A stretch of 64,000 nucleotides of DNA, from contig NC_010530.1 of assembly GCF_000069785.1 (NCBI RefSeq), forward strand, positions 862,001 to 926,000, read 5' to 3'. The notes under the pieces are model-generated. The model had not been told where the DNA came from, did no database searches, and was given only the letters and a program-made list of their open reading frames with translations. Made by a program: the position numbers and the translations under genes. Position 1 is the first letter of the stretch. Each line of letters begins with the position of its first letter. Below are positions 35,113-43,975 of the stretch, piece after piece. The DNA is from Cupriavidus taiwanensis LMG 19424 (GTDB taxonomy: Bacteria > Pseudomonadota > Gammaproteobacteria > Burkholderiales > Burkholderiaceae).

Positions 35113-36174
35113 ATGCAGTTTCTCTGGCCGCAGATGCTCTGGTTGCTGCTTGCGCTTCCGGTGCTGGCAGCCGCCTACCTGTACCTGCTCGCGCGGCGCA
35201 AGAAGGCCGCGGTGCTGTATGCAAGCCTTGCATTGCCGCGCGCCGCCCTGGGCCCGCGGCAACGCCTGCGGCGCCACATTCCGCCGTTGCTGTTCTTCTT
35301 CGCGCTCGCCGCGGCGCTGCTGGCGTGCGCGCGTCCCAGCGCCACCATCACGCTGCCGGCCGACACCGTGACCCTGGTGCTGGCGATGGACACCTCGCGC
35401 AGCATGGAGGCCGCCGACGTGCCGCCCAACCGCATCAGCGCCGCCCAGCAGGCCGCCCGCGACCTCGTCGTGGGGCTGCCGGCCAGCGTGCGGCTTGGCA
35501 TCGTGTCTTTCGCCGGCACCGCGGCGGTGGTGCTGCCGCCCACCGACAACCGGCAGGACATGCTGGACGCGATCGAGCGTTTCCAGCTGCAGCGCGGCAC
35601 GGCCACCGGCAGCGGCCTGTTCCAGGCGCTGGCGGTGCTGTTTCCCGAAGACGGCATCGACCTCGAAGTGATCCTGTTCGGCAGCCGCTCGGACCGCGCC
35701 GGGCGCGGCACTTCGCTGGACGAAGCCGCCGCGGCCGATGCCGCGCGCCGGCGCGAACAAGGCCAGCAGGCGGCACAGCCTGGCTCCTACCGGCACGGCG
35801 CGGTGATCCTGCTCAGCGATGGCCGGCGCACCACCGGCCCGGACCCGCTCGACGCCGCGCGCATGGCCGCCCAGCGTGGCGTGCGCGTCTACACCGTTGG
35901 CTTCGGTTCGCAGCAGGTCACTTCCGCGCCGGAATCCAGCCTGTCTTACTTCATGCAGCTTGACGAGCCGGCGCTGCGCGCGGTCGCGTCCATTACCGGC
36001 GGCGAGTACTACCACGCCGGCTCGGCGGCCGACCTGAGCCAGGTCTACCGCCAGCTCAGCGCGCGCTTTGCGCTGGAGCGCCGGGAAACCGAGCTGGGTG
36101 CCTTGTTCGCCGCAGCGGCGGTACTGCTGCTGGCGCTGGCTTGCGCGCTGTCGATGGCGTGGTTCCGGCGGTGA
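35113..36174 (+). CDS. VWA-domain membrane protein, divergent from the MoxR operon
   Basis: 353 residues with the BatA/BatB layout: helices about 5-25 and 57-73, VWA domain with an altered MIDAS DTSRSM (93-98, where DxSxS is standard), VILLSDGRRTTGPD later, and a C-terminal helix near 335-352. It resembles the product at 31011, so the operon effectively has two VWA partners. CCAAGGAGCAGGGC sets the ATG. Only 74 bp separate it from the protease gene, so one control region may drive both directions. Confidence 0.92.
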   Translation: MQFLWPQMLWLLLALPVLAAAYLYLLARRKKAAVLYASLALPRAALGPRQRLRRHIPPLLFFFALAAALLACARPSATITLPADTVTLVLAMDTSRSMEAADVPPNRISAAQQAARDLVVGLPASVRLGIVSFAGTAAVVLPPTDNRQDMLDAIERFQLQRGTATGSGLFQALAVLFPEDGIDLEVILFGSRSDRAGRGTSLDEAAAADAARRREQGQQAAQPGSYRHGAVILLSDGRRTTGPDPLDAARMAAQRGVRVYTVGFGSQQVTSAPESSLSYFMQLDEPALRAVASITGGEYYHAGSAADLSQVYRQLSARFALERRETELGALFAAAAVLLLALACALSMAWFRR

Positions 36175-36245
36175 GGGGATCGGGGGAAGGCGGCGTCACG
36201 AGCGACCCCGGTCCGCGCGCGCCGCCGGGCCACTAGCCAGCGCGC

Positions 36246-37220
36246 CTACTTCTCCTGCATCTTCGCCGCCTTGACGATCTCGCCCAGCCGCCGGCGTTCC
36301 GCGTCGACAAACTTGATGAAGTCCGCACGCGTGCCGCCGATCGGCTCGATACCCACCTGCTTGAGCTTGGCCGCGGCGGCGGGGTCTTTCATGGCCTTGT
36401 CGACCGCAGCGGCGACCTTGTCGAGGATGGCGTCGGGCGTGCCCTTGGGCGCATGGACGCCGGCCCAGTGCGCGATCTGCAAGTCCGGGAACCCTTGCTC
36501 CACCGCGGTGGACAGTTGCGGATAGGCCGAGATGCGCTGGGTCCACGTGGTGGCCAGCGCCTTGAACTTGCCGTCGTGCAGGATATGCGGCAGCGCGATG
36601 ATGCTGGCCTCGGAGGTACCTTCGACCTGGCCCCCCAGCACGGCCGTGGTGCTTTCCGATCCGCTCTTGTAGGGCACCGGCTGCAGCTTCGCGCCGTACT
36701 TCACGTTCAGGATCTCCGCGACGAAATGCGGGGTGCTGCCCGTGCCGGCGGTGGCGAAATTGAAGCCGCTGCCTTTCTTCGAGGCCTCGACGAAGTCGCG
36801 CAAGTCCTTGTAGGGCGCGTTCTTCGGCACCACGATGACTGACGGCGCCAGGCCGATCATCGCCACCGGCACCAGCGCGTCGTCCTTGAACGGCATGGAC
36901 TTCTTGATCATGCTGTTCGAGATCACGCCGGCGGCGCTGATCAGGAAGGTGTAGCCATCCGGCGCGCTCCGCGCCACCAGGTCGGCACCCACGGTGCCGC
37001 CCGCACCCGGCCGGTTCTCCACCAGCACGGTCTGGCCCAGCGCCTTGCTGGCGCCTTCGGCGGCCGCGCGCGCCATCAGGTCATTGGCGCCGCCCGCGGC
37101 GAACGGCACGACGAAGCGGATGGTCTTTGCGGGCCATGATTCCTTGGCGCCGGCGGTCGAGGCCGCGAGGAAAGCCGCGGATGCCAGCAGGCCCAGGGCG
37201 AGTCGGTTTTTCATTGTCAA
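36246..37220 (-). CDS. Bug-family receptor next to the sulfolactate cluster
   Basis: 324 residues with a signal peptide (NRLALGLLASAAFLAASTAGA). The mature protein begins SWPAKTIRFVVPFAAGGANDLMAR and carries VLVENRPGAGGTVGADLV, PVPYKSGSEST and a C-terminal IVKAAKMQEK. The leader CGGAGACATGAC gives TTG 37220 a spacing like the other Bug genes in the window; ATG 37214, two codons further, is the alternative. The gene is divergent from suyA across the suy operator candidate, so it may be the receptor for sulfolactate, the role described for SlcH-type proteins. Confidence 0.85.
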   Translation of the reverse strand: MTMKNRLALGLLASAAFLAASTAGAKESWPAKTIRFVVPFAAGGANDLMARAAAEGASKALGQTVLVENRPGAGGTVGADLVARSAPDGYTFLISAAGVISNSMIKKSMPFKDDALVPVAMIGLAPSVIVVPKNAPYKDLRDFVEASKKGSGFNFATAGTGSTPHFVAEILNVKYGAKLQPVPYKSGSESTTAVLGGQVEGTSEASIIALPHILHDGKFKALATTWTQRISAYPQLSTAVEQGFPDLQIAHWAGVHAPKGTPDAILDKVAAAVDKAMKDPAAAAKLKQVGIEPIGGTRADFIKFVDAERRRLGEIVKAAKMQEK

Positions 37221-37411
37221 GTCATGTCTCCGTTCCGGGATTGAACACGCCGGCAGCCGCAGCTTTCCCAGGCAGACCCATCCGGCTCCGCTGCCCGGCG
37301 TGCACTGCCGACATTGTCACCCATCAGCACTGCGAACGTCCGCTATGTGACCGGTGTGCGGTCCCTGCGCTCCGTCTCGCTTATGCGCCAAGACCACAAG
37401 GTTTTTGCAAA

Positions 37412-37427
37412 ATTCATATATATGAGT
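37412..37427. promoter_or_regulatory. Candidate operator in front of suyA
   Basis: ATTCATATATATGAGT is a near-perfect 16-bp palindrome (7 of 8 pairs) in the AT-rich centre of the gap between the Bug and suyA genes. Its reverse complement agrees at 11 of 15 positions with CTTATCCCTATGAAT at 42122-42136, in front of the GntR gene. The match suggests one operator sequence used twice. AT-rich dyads of this size fit HutC/GntR-type binding. Confidence 0.55.
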
Positions 37428-37494
37428 TGGTTGACATGGATGAATCCAGCACCTACCATGATTTTCACGCACGACCCACAGAGAGGAGACAACG

Positions 37495-37776
37495 ATGATT
37501 CACGTAGTGCTTCATGACGCCAAGGACACCGTTGCGGTGGCCGTGGTGGAAGGGATCCAGCCCGGCACCCAGCTCAACGCCTGGATCATGGACGAAGACA
37601 AGATCGTGACGGTGACCGCGCTGCAGCCGATTCCCATCGGCCACAAGGTGGCACTGCGCGACATGGATGTGAACGAGACGGTCTACAAGTACGGCATCGA
37701 CATCGGCAAGGTGGTGGCCCCGATCAAGGCAGGCCAGCACGCCCACGTCCACAACATCAAGACCAAGCGCTGGTAA
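37495..37776 (+). CDS. suyA: (2R)-sulfolactate sulfo-lyase small subunit
   Basis: 93 residues forming a SAF domain, like the N-terminal domain of altronate/UxaA dehydratases: [38 protein letters not shown] with the terminal HNIKTKRW. In SuyAB the small and large subunits (about 8 and 42 kDa in Paracoccus) together split (2R)-sulfolactate into pyruvate and sulfite. Here the pair is about 10 and 42 kDa. GAGGAGACAACG leads the ATG. Altronate or galactarate dehydratase small subunits look alike, but the neighbouring slcC- and comC-type genes make SuyA the best call. Confidence 0.85.
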   Translation: MIHVVLHDAKDTVAVAVVEGIQPGTQLNAWIMDEDKIVTVTALQPIPIGHKVALRDMDVNETVYKYGIDIGKVVAPIKAGQHAHVHNIKTKRW

Positions 37777-37853
37777 CCCGGAGGCGCGGCCGCGTGCCGT
37801 CGCGCCCGCATTCCACTCCATTCCGCTTCCACCCGCATTCAAGGATCCACGTC

Positions 37854-39029
37854 ATGTCCGTGATCGACCAAGACACCACCTTCTGGGGCTACCGCCGCGA
37901 CAATGGCCGCGTCGGCGTGCGCAACCACGTCATCATCCTGCCGCTGGACGACCTGTCCAACGCCGCGGCCGAGGCTGTCGCCGCCGCCATCAAGGGCACC
38001 ATGGCGATTCCCCATCCATACGGCCGCCTGCAGTTCGGGCCGGACCTGGACCTGCATTTCCGCACGCTGATCGGCGCGGGCAGCAACCCGAACGTCGCCG
38101 CGGTGGTGGTGATCGGCATCGAGGAAGGCTGGACCAAGAAGGTCGTCGACGGCATCGCGCAGACCGGCAAGCCGGTGGTCGGCTTCGGCATCGAGGGGCA
38201 CGGCGACCATGACACCATCATGCGCGCCTCGAAGGCCGCGCGGGAGTTCGTGCAGTACGCCACCGCGCTGCACCGCGTGGAGTGCCCGATCAACGAGCTG
38301 TGGGTGTCGACCAAGTGCGGTGAATCGGATACCACGTCTGGCTGCGGCGCCAATCCCACCGTCGGCAATGCCTTCGACAAGCTGCATCCGCTGGGCACCA
38401 CGCTGGTGTTCGGCGAGACCTCCGAGCTGACCGGCGGCGAGCATATCGTCGCGGCGCGCTGCGCCAATGACGACGTGCGCCACCAGTTCATGGCGATGTT
38501 CGAGCGCTACCAGGGCATGATCGACCGCTGGAAGACCTCCGACCTGTCCGAATCGCAGCCCACCAAGGGCAATATCGCCGGCGGCCTGACCACCATCGAA
38601 GAGAAGGCGCTGGGCAATATCCAGAAAATCGGCAAGCAGTGCACTGTCGACGGCGTGCTCGACAAGGCCGAGGCGCCGACGCATCCGGGCCTGTGGTTCA
38701 TGGACTCGTCTTCGGCCGCGGCCGAGATGGTCACGCTGTGCGCGGCCGCCGGCTATGTGGTCCACTTCTTCCCGACCGGGCAGGGCAACGTGATCGGCAA
38801 CCCGATCGTCCCCGTCATCAAGCTGTGCGCCAATCCGCGCACCGTGCGCCTGATGAGCGAGCACATGGATGTCGACTGCTCGGGCCTGCTGCAGCGCGAG
38901 CAGACCCTGGACCAGACCGGCGACAAGCTGCTGGAATGCATGCTGGCCACCATCAACGGCCGCTGGACCGCGGCCGAGGCGCTCGGCCACCGCGAGTTCG
39001 TGCTGACCCGCATCCACGAGTCCGCATGA
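37854..39029 (+). CDS. suyB: (2R)-sulfolactate sulfo-lyase large subunit
   Basis: 391 residues of the UxaA-type dehydratase family, with the conserved starts [22 protein letters not shown] and [21 protein letters not shown] (Cys-rich, likely iron-sulfur or metal binding) and [23 protein letters not shown]. With SuyA it desulfonates (2R)-sulfolactate in the cytoplasm. It lies 77 bp after suyA and overlaps the following dehydrogenase by 4 bp. Context (SuyA-sized subunit plus two sulfolactate-type dehydrogenases) argues against altronate dehydratase, which is normally a single longer chain. Confidence 0.85.
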   Translation: MSVIDQDTTFWGYRRDNGRVGVRNHVIILPLDDLSNAAAEAVAAAIKGTMAIPHPYGRLQFGPDLDLHFRTLIGAGSNPNVAAVVVIGIEEGWTKKVVDGIAQTGKPVVGFGIEGHGDHDTIMRASKAAREFVQYATALHRVECPINELWVSTKCGESDTTSGCGANPTVGNAFDKLHPLGTTLVFGETSELTGGEHIVAARCANDDVRHQFMAMFERYQGMIDRWKTSDLSESQPTKGNIAGGLTTIEEKALGNIQKIGKQCTVDGVLDKAEAPTHPGLWFMDSSSAAAEMVTLCAAAGYVVHFFPTGQGNVIGNPIVPVIKLCANPRTVRLMSEHMDVDCSGLLQREQTLDQTGDKLLECMLATINGRWTAAEALGHREFVLTRIHESA

Positions 39030-39964
39030 TGAAGCGCATCTGCATCAGCGAGTTCATGGACCCGGCCGCGGTGCAGGCGCTGACGCCCGGCTTCGACCTG
39101 CGATACGAGCCGGGCTGGGTGGATCGCCGCGGTGACCTGCTCGAGGTCCTGGACGGGGCGCACGCGCTGGTGGTGCGCAACCGTACCCAGGTAGACGCCG
39201 CGCTGCTTGCCCGCGCCCCCGCGTTGCGGGTGGTGGGCCGGCTTGGCGTGGGGCTGGACAACATCGACGTCGCCGCCTGCCGCGAACGCGGCATCCGCGT
39301 GATTCCCGCCGCCGGGGCCAATGCGCGCTCGGTGGCGGAGTACGTGGTGACCACGGCCGCCGCGCTGCTGCGTGGCGCCTACCTGTCCAGTGCCGAGGTG
39401 GCGGACGGCCGCTGGCCGCGGGCCAGGTTGTCGGAGGGCCGGGAGGCGCTGGGCAAGACGTTGGGGCTGATCGGCTTCGGCGACATCGGCCGGCAGACCG
39501 CGGCGCTGGCCCGCGCCTTTGGCATGTCGGTCATTGCCTGCGATCCGATGCTGCCGGCCGACGATCCGGTCTGGTCCGCCACCGGCGTGGCCTGCGTCAC
39601 GCTCGACGCGCTGCTGGCGCAGGCGGACGCGGTCAGCCTGCATGTGCCGCTGGTGGAGGCCACCCGCAACCTGATCGATGTCGGCCGCCTGGCGGCGATG
39701 AAGTCGGGCGCGGTGCTGGTCAACACCGCGCGCGGCGGCGTGGTGGATGAAGCGGCGCTGGCCGACGCGCTGCGGGCAGGGCACCTGGCGGGCGCGGCAC
39801 TGGACGTGTTTGCCAGCGAGCCCTTGCCCGCGGACAGCGCGCTGCGCGGTGTCCCGAACCTGATCCTGACGCCCCATGTCGGCGGCGTGACGCGCGAAGC
39901 CAATGCGCGTGTCTCGATGCTGATCGCCCGCGAGGTGCGGCAGTCGCTGGAGCAGATGCCATGA
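39026..39964 (+). CDS. slcC: (S)-sulfolactate dehydrogenase (D-2-hydroxyacid dehydrogenase family)
   Basis: 312 residues. A D-isomer-specific 2-hydroxyacid dehydrogenase with the Rossmann loop [20 protein letters not shown] and the catalytic region [16 protein letters not shown] ... LTPHVGGV (final His). In the sulfolactate pathway of Chromohalobacter and Cupriavidus, SlcC oxidises (S)-sulfolactate to sulfopyruvate, and ComC then makes the (R) form, so the two dehydrogenases act together as a racemase. Starts at overlapping ATGATG, sharing ATGA with suyB, and its own stop overlaps comC by 4 bases. Confidence 0.85.
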   Translation: MMKRICISEFMDPAAVQALTPGFDLRYEPGWVDRRGDLLEVLDGAHALVVRNRTQVDAALLARAPALRVVGRLGVGLDNIDVAACRERGIRVIPAAGANARSVAEYVVTTAAALLRGAYLSSAEVADGRWPRARLSEGREALGKTLGLIGFGDIGRQTAALARAFGMSVIACDPMLPADDPVWSATGVACVTLDALLAQADAVSLHVPLVEATRNLIDVGRLAAMKSGAVLVNTARGGVVDEAALADALRAGHLAGAALDVFASEPLPADSALRGVPNLILTPHVGGVTREANARVSMLIAREVRQSLEQMP

Positions 39965-40983
39965 GCCGGATCGCATTGCAGGAACTGGAGCGCGTGGCCG
40001 TCGCGGGCCTGCGTCGCGCCGGCGCCAGCGCCTTGCAGGCGCGTGCGACGGCGTTGGCGCTGGTGCGGGCCGATGCGGCGGGGCTGCCGTCGCATGGCGT
40101 CTCGCGCGTGCCGATGTACGTGGCGCACCTGAGGCATGACCGGGTCGACGGCCACGCCGAGCCGGCGGTGCAGTCCACGCGCGCCAGCGCGGTGCTGGTC
40201 GACGCGCGCTGCGGCTTTGCCTTCGCGGCGTGCGACCTGGCCATCGCCGAGGCCATGGCGCGCGCGCGGGCAACCGGCGCCGGCGTGGCCGCGGTCACCA
40301 ACAGCCACCACTTCGGCGCCGCCGCGCTGCCGCTGGAAGCCGTGGCGCGCGCCGGCATGGTCGGCATTGCCATGGGCAATTCTCCCGCAGCCATGCCGGC
40401 GTGGGGCGGCAAGCGGCCGCTGTTTGGCACCAACCCCATTGCCGCGGTATTCCCGCGGCCGGGCCATGCGCCGGTGGTGATCGACCTGTCGCTGTCCGAG
40501 GTCGCGCGCGGCAAGATCATGGTAGCGGCCAGGCAAGGCAAGCCGATTCCGCACGGATGGGCGCTGGATGAAGCCGGCCAGCCGACCACCGACGCGCAGG
40601 CCGCGCTGCGCGGCTCGATGCTGCCGGCGGGCGGCGTCAAGGGCGCCATGCTGGCGCTGCTGGTGGAATTGCTGGTGACGTCGCTGGCCGGGGCGCGGTT
40701 CGGCGCCGAGGCGGATTCCTTCTTCACCGATGCGGGCAACCGTCCGCGCATCGGCCAGCTGTTCTTCGTGCTGGACCCCGGCGCCTTCGCCGGCTCACAG
40801 GTCTACGCCGCGCGGGTGGAAGCGCTGCTCGCGGCGATGCTGGACGACGAAGGTACGCGCGTGCCGGGCGCTCGCCGCGACACCGCGCAGGCACAGGCGG
40901 CCGCGCACGGCATCGAAGTGCCCGATGCGCTCTGGCGCGAACTGCAAGCGCTTGCGGGCGAGGAGGTTGGCGCGCCGCATTGA
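39961..40983 (+). CDS. comC: (2R)-sulfolactate dehydrogenase (malate/L-lactate dehydrogenase family)
   Basis: 340 residues of the Ldh2/MdlB-type family: ADAAGLPSHGVSRVPMYVAHL near residue 38, TNSHHFGAAALPLEAVARAG, FGTNPIAAVFPRP and MLPAGGVKGAMLALLVELL. It reduces sulfopyruvate to (2R)-sulfolactate with NAD(P)H, giving the substrate of SuyAB. The ATGA overlap with slcC and the constant gene order strongly suggest a single transcript suyA-suyB-slcC-comC, continuing 57 bp later into a Bug receptor gene. Confidence 0.85.
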   Translation: MSRIALQELERVAVAGLRRAGASALQARATALALVRADAAGLPSHGVSRVPMYVAHLRHDRVDGHAEPAVQSTRASAVLVDARCGFAFAACDLAIAEAMARARATGAGVAAVTNSHHFGAAALPLEAVARAGMVGIAMGNSPAAMPAWGGKRPLFGTNPIAAVFPRPGHAPVVIDLSLSEVARGKIMVAARQGKPIPHGWALDEAGQPTTDAQAALRGSMLPAGGVKGAMLALLVELLVTSLAGARFGAEADSFFTDAGNRPRIGQLFFVLDPGAFAGSQVYAARVEALLAAMLDDEGTRVPGARRDTAQAQAAAHGIEVPDALWRELQALAGEEVGAPH

Positions 40984-41040
40984 TTTGCTCACCACGGACC
41001 CACGCCAGGATGGGCCGGCCATAACTACCGGAGACAAACC

Positions 41041-42063
41041 ATGGATCGACGCTTGATGTGCGGCGCGCGCAGGCACCTGAGCCGCGTGCTGCTAGCCTTG
41101 TCAGTTGTATCGGCCGTCGCTGCGCTGGCGCCGCGCCCCGCCGCCGCGCAGGGCGCCAGCGATGCCGCGGCCGCCGATTATCCGAACAAGCCCATCCGGT
41201 ATGTCGTGCCCTTCGCGGCCGGCGGCCTGACCGACATCATGGCGCGCATGGTCGGCCACCAGCTTGCCGAAGAATGGAAGAAGCCCGTCGTGGTGGACAA
41301 CCGGCCGGGCGGCAATGCCAACATCGGCGCCGAGCAGGTCGCCAAGGCGCCGCCCGACGGCTATACCTGGCTGGCGGTCACGCTGACGCACGCGTCCAAC
41401 GTGACCTTGTTCCCCAGGCTGCCGTTCAGCATGCAGAAAGACCTGGTGCCGGTGGCGCGCATTGCCTCGTCGCCGATGATGGTGGTGGTGCCGGCCAGTT
41501 CGCCGATCAAGTCGATGAAGGACCTCGCCGCGGCGGCGCAGAAATCCAGGCTGAACGCAGGCTCCAGCGGCAACGGCACGCCGCCGCACCTGACGCTGGC
41601 CCTGTTTGAAAGCCAGACCCGGACCAGCTTTACCCACGTGCCGTACAAGGGCGGTGCGCCGTCGATGACGGACCTGATCGGGGGCCAGATCGACGTGGTC
41701 TTCTCCAACTTTCCCGAGTCGCTCGCCTACGTGAAGGGGGGCAAGCTGCGCGCGCTGGCCGTGACCACGCGCGAGCGCCATCCGCTGCTGCCCGACGTGC
41801 CAACCGTGGCCGAGGCCGGCTATCCGGAGCTGATCGTCGAAAACTGGACCGGCCTGATGATGCCCGCGGGCACGCCACGGCCGATCGTGGACAAGGTGGC
41901 CGCTTCGGTGGCGCGCATGCTGGCGGCCGAATCGGTGCGCGGCCGCATCGTCACCGCGGGCTTCACTCCCGCGGCCGGCGGGCCCCCGTTCGCGGATTAT
42001 TTCAGCGGCGAGGTCACGCGCTGGGCCAGGTTGATCGAAGAGAAGCATATCCGGGTCGAATAG
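41041..42063 (+). CDS. Bug-family receptor at the end of the suy operon
   Basis: 340 residues with a signal peptide (RVLLALSVVSAVAALAPRPAAAQ). The mature part begins DYPNKPIRYVVPFAAGGLTDI and shows VVVDNRPGGNANIG, HVPYKGGAPSMTDLIGG and IEEKHIRVE. It lies 57 bp after comC on the same strand, with CCGGAGACAAACC as leader. Two Bug receptors therefore flank the suyAB-slcC-comC core. In known clusters a full slcHFG transporter is present; here only receptors are, so they must use membrane subunits encoded elsewhere or act as sensors. Confidence 0.9.
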   Translation: MDRRLMCGARRHLSRVLLALSVVSAVAALAPRPAAAQGASDAAAADYPNKPIRYVVPFAAGGLTDIMARMVGHQLAEEWKKPVVVDNRPGGNANIGAEQVAKAPPDGYTWLAVTLTHASNVTLFPRLPFSMQKDLVPVARIASSPMMVVVPASSPIKSMKDLAAAAQKSRLNAGSSGNGTPPHLTLALFESQTRTSFTHVPYKGGAPSMTDLIGGQIDVVFSNFPESLAYVKGGKLRALAVTTRERHPLLPDVPTVAEAGYPELIVENWTGLMMPAGTPRPIVDKVAASVARMLAAESVRGRIVTAGFTPAAGGPPFADYFSGEVTRWARLIEEKHIRVE

Positions 42064-42113
42064 CGGCGCGTCAGGCCGCGGTGGCCTGGCGGACCTGGCG
42101 GCCGGCTTTAGTA

Positions 42114-42138
42114 TGATTCGTCTTATCCCTATGAATCA
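42114..42138. promoter_or_regulatory. Candidate operator in front of the GntR gene
   Basis: TGATTC (42114-42119) and GAATCA (42133-42138) are inverted repeats 13 bases apart, and the included CTTATCCCTATGAAT (42122-42136) matches the suyA operator candidate at 11 of 15 positions. This would let the regulator repress itself along with the suy operon. Confidence 0.5.
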
Positions 42139-42187
42139 GTCGTGATCGGCCGGCCGCCCCGCTGGCGGCCTTGCAAAGGACATTACC

Positions 42188-42928
42188 GTGGGTTCCAGAT
42201 TCGATGCCGGCGCAGCCATCGGCGGCGTGCTCTACAAGGACGTCAAGCACGCCATCCTGGCCGCCCTTGCCGAGGGCGAGTGGAAACCGGGCGAAGCCAT
42301 TCCGTCGGAACGCAAGCTGATCGAGCGCTTCGGCGTTTCGATCGGCACGCTGCGCAAGGCCATCGACGAACTGGTGGCCGAGAACATCATGATCCGCCAC
42401 CAGGGGCGGGGAACCTTCGTCGCGACGCACCGGCAGGAAGACCACTTCTTCCGCTTCTTCCGCATCGTGCGCCAGGACGGGTATCGGGAGTTCCCGACGG
42501 TGCAGCTGGCAAAGTTCCGCCGCGCCAAGGCCGACAAGGAAGAAGCCGCGGCGCTGGGCCTGCCGCCCGGCGAGGCCGTGTTCCGCTTCACCAACGTGCT
42601 GTCGCTGGAGGGGCGCCCGGTCATGATCGACGCCATCACCGTCCCGGCCGAACGCTTCAGGACGCTGACCGAAAAGCTGCTGCGCGAGCGGCCCAACACG
42701 CTCTACAACTTCTACCAGGACGTCTTCGGCATCAACATCATCCGCACCGAAGAACGCCTGCGCGCGGCGCTGGCCGACGAGGAAGACCATGAACTGCTGG
42801 GCGTACCCGTCGGCACCGCGATGCTGAAGATCCTGCGGGTGGCGTCGTCGTACCAGAACGAGCGCGTCGAGTACCGCGTTTCCAGGCTGGATACATCGGA
42901 TTACGAGTTCGCGCTGTCGCAGCCGTGA
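42188..42928 (+). CDS. GntR-family regulator of the suy cluster (UTRA type)
   Basis: 246 residues. The winged helix (about 15-80) shows LYKDVKHAILAALAEGEWKP, IPSERKLIERFGVSIGTLRK and HQGRGTFVA; the UTRA ligand domain follows (about 95-240). Start is GTG with CAAAGGACATTACC in front. It sits 124 bp after the second Bug gene and has its own operator-like dyad. It most likely controls the suyA-Bug operon and itself, responding to sulfolactate or sulfopyruvate; a SuyR-type role is inferred from position. Confidence 0.88.
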   Translation: MGSRFDAGAAIGGVLYKDVKHAILAALAEGEWKPGEAIPSERKLIERFGVSIGTLRKAIDELVAENIMIRHQGRGTFVATHRQEDHFFRFFRIVRQDGYREFPTVQLAKFRRAKADKEEAAALGLPPGEAVFRFTNVLSLEGRPVMIDAITVPAERFRTLTEKLLRERPNTLYNFYQDVFGINIIRTEERLRAALADEEDHELLGVPVGTAMLKILRVASSYQNERVEYRVSRLDTSDYEFALSQP

Positions 42929-42934
42929 AGGGGG

Positions 42935-42961
42935 GCGGCGTGATTCACTGATATACGCCGC
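42935..42961. terminator. Hairpin between convergent GntR and hydrolase genes
   Basis: GCGGCGT (42935-42941) pairs with ACGCCGC (42955-42961) around a 13-base loop, in the 51-bp gap between convergent genes. No T run follows, so terminator activity is only likely by position. Confidence 0.4.
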
Positions 42962-42979
42962 GATCTCGCCGCCGATGTC

Positions 42980-43837
42980 TCAGGCGCGCCCGATCATGCG
43001 CAATACAGCGCTGGCCAGGGCACCATCGGCCTCGCCCAGCAGGTCGACGGCGTCGAAATGGTGACCGCGCTGCTGCACCACCACCTGCACGTCGAAGCCG
43101 CATTCGCCGAGCAGTGCATGATATTCGCGCTGCAGCCGGTGATACTCCGGGGATTCATCGCCGCCGACGGTCAGGATCATGGGCAGTTTGGCTTTCGGGA
43201 CATGATGGATCGGACTGTAGCGGGCAACGTCCGCTTCAGTCAGCCCAACCACCTGGTTGAGGTAGCACAGCCGGATCGGCTCCAGGTCATACAAGCCGCT
43301 GATCGCGCAACCTCCCTTGAGGATATCCGCCGGTACGCCGAAGGCAGGCCAGTCCGTTGCCGCCAGCGTGGCGGTGAGATGGCCGCCGGCTGAGTGGCCG
43401 GACAAGACGATGCGATCCGGATCGAATCCCAGGTCGTTGGCATGCCGGTAGAGCCAGGCCACCGCTTCCTGATTGTCGCGGACAATCTCGGCCATGCCCA
43501 CATCCGGAGCCAGGCGGTAGTTCACCACCGCGACGTTGATATCGCGCTGCAGGTAGGGCGCGGCAACGAAGCTGAAGTCGGACTTGTCCAGCGATTGCCA
43601 GTAGCCGCCATGAATGAAGACCAGCAGAGGGCGATTTGGGGTGGCTGCCGGGAAGAAGTCTAGCGCCTGCAAAGCGTGTGCGCCATACGCAAGATCCGGC
43701 TTGACCAGATGGTTCCGACGGAACGTGGCGCTGGTGTCGGCCCATCGCTTGAAGATGTCCTGGAACCCGGGGATTCCAGCCCTGACGTTGTACTGCTGGT
43801 CCAGTTGTTCCTGGTTGAAGTTTCGATACACTGACAT
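42980..43837 (-). CDS. Alpha/beta hydrolase, arylformamidase-like
   Basis: 285 residues. HGGYW (76-80) is the oxyanion-hole motif of kynurenine formamidase and related enzymes, GHSAGGH (147-153) holds the nucleophile Ser149, and TVGGDESPEYHR plus QRGHHFDAVD supply the Asp and His. Bacterial proteins of this type hydrolyse N-formylkynurenine or other aryl amides and esters. No tryptophan 2,3-dioxygenase or kynureninase gene is nearby, so kynurenine itself may not be the substrate. The gene is divergent from the AraC gene. The ATG at 43837 opens the conserved sequence; the frame continues upstream but carries no similarity. Confidence 0.88.
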   Translation of the reverse strand: MSVYRNFNQEQLDQQYNVRAGIPGFQDIFKRWADTSATFRRNHLVKPDLAYGAHALQALDFFPAATPNRPLLVFIHGGYWQSLDKSDFSFVAAPYLQRDINVAVVNYRLAPDVGMAEIVRDNQEAVAWLYRHANDLGFDPDRIVLSGHSAGGHLTATLAATDWPAFGVPADILKGGCAISGLYDLEPIRLCYLNQVVGLTEADVARYSPIHHVPKAKLPMILTVGGDESPEYHRLQREYHALLGECGFDVQVVVQQRGHHFDAVDLLGEADGALASAVLRMIGRA

Positions 43838-43975
43838 TAGATTTGGCTCCAGACGTTTGGGATCGATGCTTCGATTCCATTGGGTCGTTGCGACGCTTGT
43901 CGCGTCCGGCCAAAGATACGTATCCGCGTTTAGCAGCGCGCGCCGCGGGATGACAACCACTATCGCAAAGACGCC

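Noticed and set aside
37495..39029. Altronate dehydratase for hexuronate use
   Set aside because: The domains are on two separate proteins of SuyA/SuyB size, followed by two dehydrogenases of the SlcC and ComC types; no uronate isomerase or altronate oxidoreductase is nearby.
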